A stretch of 64,000 nucleotides of DNA from the NCBI GenBank assembly GCA_034008185.1, contig CM067084.1, positions 39,259,099-39,323,098 of the forward strand, in the 5' to 3' direction. Origin of the DNA: Gorsachius magnificus. Taxonomy: Eukaryota > Chordata > Aves > Pelecaniformes > Ardeidae. A model generated the notes under the pieces. It saw only the letters and a list, made by a program, of their open reading frames with translations. It did not search any database and was not told the DNA's origin. A program made the position numbers and the translations under genes. Below, piece after piece: positions 1 to 11,071 of this stretch (positions are counted from its first letter, which is position 1; every line of letters starts with the position of its first letter).

Positions 1-300
1 GGCGGGCGGTGGCAGAGGGGCAGCCCCCCCCAGCCCGGCTAAGGTCCAGCCCAGGCCCGGCCAAGCGTGGGCCGTGTTTCCCGCCCAGGGGCCGAGGAGT
101 TCTCAAGTCGGGGAGCGGGGACTGTAAGCCAGCAGCCGGGGCCCAAACTTGTGCGCCCCCAGGCCGCCCCGGGGCTCCGAGCCCTTCCTGGGTGAGGGTC
201 GGTCAAGTTGACTCAGCAGCTCAGGGCTGAATTGAAAAGGGGGGCTGGTTAGTGCAGGCCCAGGGCCGGTGTCCTGCGAGGTGGGTGGCTCAGGCGGCAT
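1..300. promoter_or_regulatory. edge of an upstream CpG island
   Basis: GC- and CpG-rich sequence at the left edge fades into AT-rich DNA after about 300 bp. It is probably the promoter of a gene lying to the left. In other vertebrates TMEM192 sits there, transcribed away from KLHL2, but no TMEM192 coding sequence was recognised in the window, so this is inference from gene order. Confidence 0.55.
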
Positions 301-1690
301 CACGGGGAGGGGAAAGGAAGTAAGAGTAAGCAGCAGCAGCAAAAACGTGTGGGGATAAAGGAGCGCAGCATTGCTGTCGGCTTGCTGTGCGGAGTGTTTT
401 CCCCTTGCCAGCAACTTGTCTTGCAGGGACTTCTTGAGTAAGGGCCAGAGCTTATGTGCTTTGTTATTTCCAGTGGATTTCTTCTCCATGAATGTGTCTG
501 CCCCTTCAAGACCATGGTAAGTTTTAGAATGCACAAGTCACGTAATAAGTCACCAAAGATATTTCTGGCCCAGCTGTATATTTTGTGAGGAAAACGCGTT
601 TTCTTTAAAACCTGCCCACTGCTATTTTCATTTTATAACCCTTCGTTCTTGAGAGAGACTATGGCCACTCATGGTGTCCATGCTACTCACTTTATGGATC
701 TCTGTCTTACTACTTGACACCCTTTTGTATGCCAGATACACCTTGACCACTTTAGTTACTCTTTGGTAATCTTTGTTAGCTTATCTGACCTTTTTCAGCC
801 ATATCCTTTCTGAAACAGGAATGATTGGAATGACACAGTGTTCCAGTGTCTGCATAGTATGAGTTTACAAAGCAGCGTTATTTATTATCTGTTGTGTGCG
901 CCATTCATCTGCTCATGTTTCTTAACCTTCTGTTTGCTTTATGAGACTATATCCCTGGGCCTTGAGCTGATGTCAGTGGGGACACCAAAGAGGATCAAAG
1001 CTGTAACAGGGGCTTGAAAGACAGCAAGGTATTATCTCCAGGTTGGAATTGTTCTTCATGTGCTATTTAAGAGAAGCCACGGCTGTCACCCTGAACAGCT
1101 GGCGTGGCTCTGCCTCTCCTGAAAGAGCACAAAAGTGCCAAAGGGGAAAATCTGCTTTTGAGGTGTGAGCTTCTTCAGGCTGTCCCAAGTTTTTCATCTC
1201 TGTTTCTGTGACTTCTCTTGGGTACCTTTTTGTAGAAAAATACCCAGCTGAAACCTCCCACCCAGAGCATTTACATTCATAACTTGCATGTATTTGCTCT
1301 TGTTTTATATATATACACATATTTAATGACCTGGGCAACTACCTTAAATGAAAAACAAGCCTTAAACTTGCTGGTGTCAGTAAGATTAAGTCCAGCTCCT
1401 GTGATAAGAGCCTGCTCAGTTCCACTTCCTCAGCCCAGATGTTATTTTTTCCTCTTCCTTATTGTGCTTCCTCTTTTCTCCTTCCCTAGAAGACCACAAA
1501 TCCTACTGACCAGCAGCCAGAGGATAAAGTTTTTCCGTGACAGTGAAGTGAGGTCACAATTCACTGGTTGCTGTTCAAGTAATCGGCGTTACGTTTGTAA
1601 GGTGTTCTGCCTTGCCAAGTAGTTAGCTTGGCAGGTGTGATCTCCACCTACACAGATCTAATAAACAATAAAGATAGGGGTGTTTCAATA
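1..1690 (+). ncRNA. candidate three-exon noncoding transcript from the CpG island
   Basis: Three splice-compatible blocks line up. The first is a GC-rich block ending at CTGG|GTGAGG (about 1-191). The second is 474-516, with acceptor TTGTTATTTCCAG and donor ATG|GTAAGT. The third starts at 1490 after a strong pyrimidine tract and CCTTCCCTAG, and ends beyond two overlapping AATAAA signals (1660-1665, 1667-1672) followed by a GT-rich stretch. The spliced product has no long ORF with a recognisable domain. A short frame from the ATG at the end of exon 2 gives 17 codons. It could be a divergent lncRNA or an untranslated leader of another gene. Only splice and polyadenylation signals support it. 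Confidence 0.35.
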
Positions 1691-4600
1691 GATCAGCCTG
1701 AAACATGATTATGCAATTTTTATGAGGATGCTGTGTAACTGCCAGAATTTGCCATTTCTTTGTATAATTCTACAAGTTACCTGTGCAGTGCCTTTGTCTG
1801 AGCTTTCGGTCAGCTTGAAATGGATGAAGTCTTTACCTTTTGTTTGTTTTACAAGGAGCAACGTCTGTGTTCTGGTTAACACATCTGTTCTGGAATAACC
1901 AGAAATACTAGTGTGCAGTTTATTGTACCGAGTCACACAGCCAAGAAGCTAATAACAGTGCCAGTTAATGACAATAGCTAGAATATTTTTTTTACTAGAA
2001 ATACAGCTATATCAATTAAAAATATAGCAGTTTATTTTTTAGAAGAATTAAAATAGTATTAAACATTCTGAAGAAACAAAAAAACCCAAAAAACCAAAAC
2101 CAGTCCTTTACAAAAAATAGTCACATACCATCTTGTGTTGCTTAGCTGCTATTGCTTTCATTTGTGACCAAATGAAATTCTGAACTGCACATGTATTTCT
2201 CTCATTTCCCCACATTTTGTTTGCTTGCTAACATGCATGCTTAGGAATGCACCCATGGTTGTGTCCTTTAATCTGGGGGGTTTGGATTCTGAATTTGGCA
2301 AGGATGATATTTGAAGGGAAATAGTACAGGGCAAAGAGATATAATAAAATAAATTAAGTGATTTAGAACAGTTGTTCAAAGACTTACGAACCAGGAAGCC
2401 TGAAATCAGGGATTTGATTCATCACTTGGATACCCAAGCTCAAGCAACTACATTTTTTAGTAGCATAATAATTTCAGTTGCAGAAGTACTCCCCCTCCTG
2501 TTGCCAGTCTCCATCAAATACTATAGGCTAACTATAATCTTGGTTTTAGCCTGTGTCTTCAGATACCCTGTACAGTCAGGTGAGAAACACATACTTAGTC
2601 TACACTATATCAGCAGCATACTTTTTAAAAAGTGGGAGCAGTTGCTGCTAAGTAGTTGCCATTTCTCTGTGCTCGTTCAGAGATAGTTTTCCAAGTCTCT
2701 GTTCAGAGGTTTAGAAATTTGGTCTAACGTATAATTCATTACTGCAAAATGCTGTATACTTACAAAACACCTCTATTCAATGGCTTGCATATATATGTGC
2801 AGTGTACATGATACATGCCATTAGACAAGTGTTTGAGATAAAATTAAATAAATAAATTCATCTAAGTATAATTTCAGAATCCTAAAGTCCCAGGAAGTTT
2901 ACATTTATAAGCACTCATTTGAATATGTATAATTGTATATGCAATTGTAAGTATTGTTTCTACTGAATGGAAAATGAAGCGTTCTTAACGGGTTACTAAA
3001 GAGCACAACTGGGGAAAAATGACAACTTTGAAATGCATAAATATTTACTGTATGCAACACCAGTTAGCATTTTTAGAAATACATGACTTCCAATTTCAAC
3101 TGGTTTACCTAAAATATGTATATAATCTTTATAGTAGTAGTCTACTCTTGTTCTTTGTAGATCACCCAATGTGTGTTTTGGTTCTGATATATTGTTTTAA
3201 TTATTAGATTCACAGGTAATTTTTATAGCCAGAGGTTTTAATGATTTAAGTAAAGTTTTAATGAAGTAAGGTTCTCTTCTGCTCTATTCCTGTTCCATCT
3301 CCTGGCAAATTTTGCAGACATTGTCATTTTAGTGCACATTGACTTGCAAGTCTGCTCCTGAGGGCTGATCTTGTGCTGGGGAGTCTAAACCAGATTAAGA
3401 TACATCCTGTTCTTAAATTACTTCCTCTGCAACTCCATCAGTTATGATGAAGGCATCCGATAAGGGTATGGTGAAATGATGTGGTATGGCACAACAATGC
3501 CTATACTTAGGCATAACCTTTTCCATATCAATACTAATTACAATATTTGGGGACTAACTTTTGCAATTGTATCCTCACAAAGAGGCCTAATATCTACTTT
3601 TCTTCCTCTCAGTTTTATTTAAAATTTGGCATGAGTGGAAACAGGATTGGGCTCACAACCTTTTTCACATTCAACTATAAGGTGTAATTATTATTACTGT
3701 TTCTTATTCATATTGCAGGTGCAATGAGTACTTAAACTGTATTCAGCTATATGTAAAGAATACAGACTCTGCTCTGAGAATATGGGGTTGTGACAGATCC
3801 CAGCATGACTAAAAATACAAATGGGAAGTGAAAAGGTAAAAATAACAGTAAAGACAATTTTGTTTGCATGAATTGGTTGTTAATAGTCCTGACAGTCACG
3901 CTGCAGTAAGCGCAGTCTATATTCTAGCCTCAAATTAGAGACACTTCACAGGTACTTGTTTTATTTCAAGCTTCTGTAAGTTTTTAAAATCTTGTGGAGA
4001 TTAAAAACCAGTTCACTGGTGAATGTGTTTAAGATAAAGGAACCTTTCTCTCCATGTGTAGTTTCAGATTTTCACATCATGCAAGTGTAAGCTTTTTGTA
4101 GTAAACAGCATGGGGCTGTTTATACACAGTAATCACATAATCAAAAACTGCCACTTGTTATGAAGCTTTGGCTTCACAAATAAAATGCCCATTAAAAATT
4201 CTGTGGCCTTTAAATGCAAGCTATTGAAAAGAAAAGAGCATCACACTGTTATTAATAAAAACTCTTTCAGTCTTTCACCAAATAATATACAAATTTGAAT
4301 GCTGGAGGCTTAGTATGGCCACTACAAATCATTTAGCAAAATGTCCTATGTGTCCGTAACGAAGTCCAGAGATAGGACTGATAAAAACAGGTAGGTAATA
4401 TTTAATACATCTGTAGAGAGAGAATTTGGACTGATTAATGCAGATGAGATAAAGGACATAAAGTAACAGTGAATGGGAAAGTTGTGAACAACAGAACGGG
4501 CACTCTTGCTTACTTTTTTAATTCTACTGAATTTCCAGCTATATTCAAAAGCAAATAAATTGAGGTTAAAGAAAGGATACAACTCTTGATTTCATAGTTA

Positions 4601-7600
4601 TTTTTAGAAATATACACTAGAAGTATAGATCAAACTTTGAAACAGAGTATCACAATGTGTCTTATTTACTTGGCACTAAAGCCAATTTTGAGAGTTTTAA
4701 ATGGTTTAGGGCTTAAGCAAATGCCAAAGAGTTAAAAGTTTTCCCTCTGCAGAGTAATTTTCAACTATGGATTATAACACTTTCTTCTGTGATTTTTTAA
4801 AATCACATTCCTATTTATATTGTGTTATAAAGCCATCACAATATGATAAGCATTTACCTGAACTATATAAAGGGAAATGCAGAGCTGGCTCTGAAAATAT
4901 TTGTGTTTAGATCATACACCATCTAAGGTGATTTTCATTGAAAAAAGAAGAACGTTTGGGATAATTTGCCTCAGGAAAACTACTGATAAAATAAAGCCAG
5001 AAGGAAGAAGTTAGTGTGTCATGTCCCCCTGCCCCCCTCCCCCCCTGCTGCCCCCCAGTTCTTTTTCCATTTTCTAAGTATTTTGTCTGAAAATCATAAA
5101 AAGGACCTGTCAAGGACAGCTTGCATAAACTAACTTTTTAGGCTGTATGGTTAAATATTAGCATTCTGACAAGGTAGTCTTTTGAATTTTTTTAGATTCT
5201 GAGGTTACCTATTTTTTCTTCAGTGTCCGCGGTGTTCTTTTGCATAGAAAAATTGGCAAAAGACTTTCCCTGATCCACTGACAATTGTACTCCAGGAGTA
5301 CCATAATAAACTGCTCATTGTATGAGCATCTGCTTGTATTAGAATTATTGGAATAAACCTTTTCATACTTTTATCTTTGACTTAAAATTCCCCTTCATCT
5401 TTTTTGTTTAATAGAGGAGTCCAATTTTACTAGACATTCTGCATAGTTAAGTATACTGATCCTGAGCTCTATTCTTAGTTTGCAATACCTTCTAGTCTTT
5501 CTTACACACACACACACAAAAGATTATTCCAAACAAGGATTTACTAAATTTCTTGAATAGCAGCATGATATGCTTTTCACTTTCTATGAACACCCTGTCA
5601 GTGCAAAATTATATGCAGTAACTACACCTATATGATTGTTATTATGATTCCCTGAATAGTCTTTTAATATTTTAATGTCTTTGATGTAATTGCCTTTTTG
5701 TACAATAAAAGAATTTGTACAATGTGTGAACTATATCCCACTTGCTCTTTCAGAGTCTACAGCATTTTTCATTTTTGCTGAATGCCCCCTCAAGTGCTGT
5801 AGACTCTACAAATACTGTTCCTCCAGTCTTATTTATATGCATATGAAACAATATATATTCCGATTTAGTCTTTCAGCATGCTGTGTCACTTTTCACAGCA
5901 TAAATTGCTCCCAATCACTGTTCTTAGGTAAGCTCACCATATGCATGACTACATGCAAATTGTCAGTTTACCTATTCTATTGCTGTAGGCCAATAATAGA
6001 TACCAAGAACTATTTAAATGCATAGAATTTCTTTGTCTAGTTGTGCATCCAGTAAGCACTAGATGGCAGTATATCAATTGGTTAGACGTAATGTTAATTA
6101 ACTAACTGTACCTGTTTTCTTCTGAAAAAGCTGTTGTAGTATTTGACTGAATTGGTTAGGACTATCTTGTGATAATTCTGTTAGAGTGGAGAAAAATTAC
6201 GATGGAGCAGAAGTACAGTGACTTTGATAGACTTGCACCGATAGGTATAGTACTATACCTTACAGTTATCATCTATGAAGAAAACTCCTTTTGCTTAATT
6301 TTTCAAGAAAATAATGTTTTGACAAGTTCAACAAGTATGACCAAACACAATAATAATCTACACTCTTTTAAAGTAAAATGATCAGGAAAAACCCACCATT
6401 GACCGGCTACCCTAACAGTCCTGCTTATATGCACATAGTATGTCATTTGCTGAAAACTGGATCTTGTAAATCCTTTTTGGGTTTTCTGCTGGTTCAGTGA
6501 AGGACCCACTCAGTAAAGAGACCTGATTGCCTTACCCAGTGCACAGGAAGCGACCCAAGTCTGAAAGTAGGAGCTGGTCTGCCTCTTCCACAGTCATCTC
6601 AAGGATACACTGTACGTGAAATCCAAACCTTCTCAGCACTGGGCCTCAGATCTGCTCATCAAGATCTCTACTTTGCATCTTAGTAATCTGCAGTACTAAC
6701 ACGAATCAAAGCCATGACCTATACTTGCTTCCATTTGTAACCCTTGCTTGAACCAGAACTTCCTTTTTCCCTGGCACTAAAGTGAACTTGTCATCTACAG
6801 GAACACTGCAGTGTTTGGCACTGACCACAGGGACCTGACTTCTCCATTGGGTAGAACTCAGAAACTTCATACCATTTGCTTTTTCTTTGGCCCTTCTTTT
6901 GCAAGAGTAGGATTGGAGTATTTAAAGCCTGTTTACTAGACTGTGTGCCATATCCAGTCTTTTTGGAAATTACACCATGCCTGGTATTGAGCACTGATAA
7001 AGCCAGTTACTAATTTTCATCATCATATAAGGTCCATGAACTTTACAGAATTAATCTTACTGTTCACATGCTTTCAATAAGTATGTATCATTCTTAGTGC
7101 TCCAGCAGTTGCTTATACAGAACTAGAAAAGACTAAATATTTTTATCCATGCTTAATTATATTTAGCTGATTTTGGTCACAGTACAATTTATTTTTGATA
7201 GCAGCTGCTTTGCTGTTCCTTATTTCACATTCCCAATTTACACATCTTATTTTTTCTCTCTCTGCCTACTCTCTAGTACATATTCCTCTGCAATCTGGTC
7301 CCTTTCTCAGTCTGCTGCATGCACTTTTTGCTTTTCATTTTCAGATTACTTTTCACGTAATTCTTCTCAACTGCATTCATGTCCTTAGCTCAGTGGTTCT
7401 CTGAAACTAAATATTCCATTCTTCTTGGGGAAAAAAAAAAAAAAGAGTCTCTTGCACTGGAGTAAGGCCTTTTAAGATGAGTTAATGCTGGATTAATGCT
7501 GATGTTAGTGCTTAGACAAAGGAATACAATAATAGCTAATGTCTGTGTTGACCTCAAGTCCTGTTGTGAATTCCACATACATAACCCTTGTGGATCTGTT

Positions 7601-10439
7601 TAGATGCAGGACCCTTGGTTGTATAAAAGCTGTTGCTGGATGGTAATGTTACTGGGGGTGAAATGCAGAGGCAAAAAAAAAAAAAAGGATGTGTGCCCTG
7701 AATGATTTTGGATAAAAATATACTTACTTTTACATAAATTTTATACATAAATTACCCACAGCTAAATTCAGGAAGATACAAATATAATGGATAACTGCTA
7801 ACAAAGTGAGGATGGCCCCTGTTTTTCTGTTTGAAGCAACAGCAATAGAGACAGGTACTTAAGTCTTCAATTCTAGCCCCTTCCTTTCTTTTGCCTTTTT
7901 CCTGAAAAGAATCCCAGACTTAGCAGCATCTTCTCATAGGCATTCTGCCCAAATTGTTAAGAAGACGTGACTTCTAATACCTTAAACAATAGTAAATGTT
8001 ATTACACATACAATTTTTGTCCTTTCTGGAGAAGTCTTCCTAACCTGCGTTTGTCAATTAAAAATACGGGTAAGAGCTTATTTCAGTGTTCTCTGTGGCT
8101 AAACCTAATACTGGTTTCTTCTAACATGACTGCATCAGCATGGTTCGTGATCCCTTAGAGATACTTATAAAACACCACATATGCATGCAGTTACATTGGC
8201 TTTCACCAGGATTGCTTATTCCATTTGTAGGACTGTGTAACGCAGGGCTTTTCTGGTAGAGCTTCATTTTCAGTGGATGTTCTTCACTGATATATAGTAT
8301 CAGGATTTCTATACCAGTAAAGTACTTCTAGTGGCAATATATCCGAAGAACTGTGCGATCATTAGTAAGCATTGGCAGCATTCCTCTGGAACTCTCGAAA
8401 ACAAGTAGGAAAGGGCTGAGAGTTGTTACAGGGGCAGCCCTAAACATGACAGGGAATTTCCTCACTAAATGCAGTTATTTGAATTGATGCAGCATAAACA
8501 AAAATGGCAGCTATTTCATCATCATTAAGAAACGTAGCCTGTTTCCTTTCAAAACTACATGTATACACCCACACACTTATATAAATAATCTTTTTCTCTA
8601 AAAGCTCTTTTCTAAGAAGAGGTATTGGATCACACAGAATCCCATAAAAATCCAAACATTGTGTTTAAAGGATGTGTTTTCTCATGGTTAGATCTATAAG
8701 TTGTTTTGCCGTAACCACATCATGTATTTTGGATGCAGTTATTTTTGTTTCAGCTGTTTATGATTCCTTTCAGGATTACTGAAGTACAAAGACATAATTT
8801 GAGAAGAAAAGATAGAATCCTGCCCTATTTGTGTTTCTTTTTGATGTTCTGCAACACAGAGCTTACTTCAACTAACATTAAATATTTGGTGCAAAAGCCA
8901 AAACAACACTGCGAGAAAATGAGAGAAGTCACAGGGTGGAAATGCTTAATGTTCATTTAGGAATAAACATTATTCAACAGTTCCACTATGTTAACAAGGG
9001 GCAGAATCTGCCACTGCCTGTGCGCTTGCAGGATCTATGCGTGAGTAGTGTACAAACCCCCTCATCAGCTTCTGGACAAGCTTACAATGACTTCATAGTC
9101 TAATGTGGACCCTTAAACACAGCGCAGTCTGTTACTAGTAGGATTCACTTCAGTCTTGTAGTCAGTAAGAGCTAGGATCCTTGTCTTATGAAGTAACACA
9201 TACAGGAGTTTACTCTAGGGTACAGAAACCTGGAAGTACGATGCGACAGTCAGCAGCAGCTCTCTGATCTACCCAGGCCAGACCTGCTTATGAACTCAAA
9301 ACTCATTGACGCTATGACACACGGAACCGGCTGAACTTTAAACCTCCATTTCAGAGGGCATTGCTGCTGGCTGGCCCCTTCAGAGCAGACTGCCCTGCGA
9401 GCAGGTTTTGTTGCGTCTCTCAAATCTTTAACAAGCAGCTCGTGTTCTCCGATACAACCCAGGGGCAAATCTAGCTGTCTCTTGAGAAGAGACAAATTCA
9501 GCAGTTAGGAACCGTAGACTTTGTAAAAACAGGCACTGACAACTGTGATTATTTAATTTAGAAAAACCTCTGGTGGCAACCCATTGAAAAAATTCTGAAG
9601 CATTCCCAGATCAAACATCACAGTGTGGTGAAACAGGGTTGGTAAACTGAGAAAAATAAAATGGCATTTTCCACGTGATGAACATTATTAGAGAAGACTC
9701 ATTATACTTTTACAGACACTGTCAGACCTAAATACCTGAATTGTGTTCAGCTTGCCAACACATCTTCCACTACACAATTTTCTGGGATTTAGAAGTAACT
9801 TACAGAGGTTTAAGTACAGTAAATTCTTTTCAAATGCCCCAAGTCAGAAGTTGCTACCTGTTGGATTCTTCATTACTGTTTGCATTAGTGTCGCTCACAA
9901 AGACACGTGTTTAAAATAGATCCCTGTCCTGTTTGCGCTTCTTTTTGCCATTCCGCCTCACAGAGGCTACTTAAGCAAACACTAAACCACAACTCAAGTA
10001 CTTAATGCTAAATGTCAGCGACACTTGCGATTGTATGAGTAAAGACAGGAGGGCGGCTGTTGTGGGCAGCATGGTCACTGTTCTGCTGGACTGGATCAAA
10101 CAAAGGTGGATGAGATATACAGCAGGTCACAGCAAATTAGAACACTGGCATTCAGCTGCAGCACCCCTCTTCTCTGCCCCAGTGCAATTCTGGGCTCCGC
10201 TTTGGCCCCTGCTCGAGCTGCCATCACCCGCAGGAGCTGGTGTCAGGCCAACTCCCCATCCCAGCCACGATGAAATTGCAGATGCCTCTCCAACAGCATG
10301 CATCTGGGGGTGGGTCATCTCACAGAGGAGACCTGTGACCAATTTTAGGTTTTTTTTTTTCTAAAAGGAGAAAGACAAGAGTTCTGGCTCCAGGGCCTAG
10401 AACACTTCTGGGTCTCCACAGAAGGGCCACAAGCCATCC
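1691..10439. other. intergenic DNA upstream of KLHL2
   Basis: AT-rich sequence in which no exon set, RNA gene or mobile element family could be recognised. It contains a C-run tract at 5025-5056, a short CA run near 5504-5518 and A-runs near 7431 and 7673. CpG content rises slightly at 9240-9500. Open frames are all short and lack similarity to known proteins. Confidence 0.7.
5025..5056 (-). other. potential G-quadruplex tract (minus strand)
   Basis: Four C runs (5, 6, 7 and 6 bases) separated by 1-5 bases on the plus strand give a canonical four-run G-quadruplex pattern on the minus strand, about 6 kb upstream of the KLHL2 start. Confidence 0.7.
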
Positions 10440-10987
10440 TCCCTGCTGCTCTGAGGTACACGGCCCGTGTAGGGCAGCTGGGGCTGTCGCTCTCCGGCCC
10501 TGCCCGGAGCCACCGCTCTCTGGGGAGGCGGGAGATGCGCCCTCGGATGTCCTGGGACCGAGAGGGGCGTTGAACCCGGCTCACGCCCTTGAAGGAAGCC
10601 CTGCTTCCAGCAAAGGGGAACAGCGCCCGCTCGTCCTCCTTTTTCCAGCAGCCGCTGGGACGGGGCTGCCCACCCAGGGGCAGCAGCCTGCCCGCAGCGC
10701 CCGGGCGGGAAGCTCGGGCATGGGGCCGCCCGCCCCACTCGGGGACAGGGGCTTCCCGTTGCGCGACCCCCCTCCGCGACCACAGGAGCCTCCCCCTCAC
10801 TGGGGCGTGGCCGGGCGGCCCCCCCGCCGCGCCTGCGCGCCGCGTCCCGTCCCCGCCAACGCCCCCCCGCGGGCGGGAACCCGGAAGTGGGCAGCGCCGG
10901 CGGCTCCCGGCGGGCCGGCGGGCGGGCAGCGGGGGCTCCGCCGGGCGGGCGCAGCCGGCCCCCGCGGCGGGGGCAGCGGCGGCTGGC

Positions 10988-11071
10988 ATGGTGCTGGCGG
11001 CAGCGCGCCGCGCCCGCGTTGCACAGAGGAAGCCCGAGCGGAGCCGCGATGGAGATGCTGCTGCCGCCCGT
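10988..11071 (+). other. overlapping upstream ORF, exon-1 part
   Basis: An ATG at 10988-10990, with G at -3 and +4, lies 61 nt upstream of the KLHL2 start in a different frame. It reads through the KLHL2 start to the exon-1 donor with no stop. After splicing it continues in exon 2 and stops at TGA 13909-13911, for 42 codons in total. It is only relevant if transcripts begin upstream of 10988. The peptide looks like GC-rich filler, so any role would be in lowering initiation at the KLHL2 ATG. Confidence 0.5.
11049..11071 (+). CDS. KLHL2: KLHL2 coding exon 1
   Basis: The start codon ATG at 11049 is in good context (G at -3, G at +4). The exon encodes MEMLLPP and two bases of Val8, then the donor GT|GTGAGT at 11072. 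The short N-terminus parallels the mammalian KLHL2 start. No in-frame upstream ATG was found. An in-frame GTG near 10887 exists, but there is no reason to prefer it. Confidence 0.9.

Noticed and set aside
103..534. 143-codon minus-strand open frame at the left edge
   Set aside because: No similarity to TMEM192 or another family. It lies in a GC-rich edge and crosses the candidate plus-strand exons.
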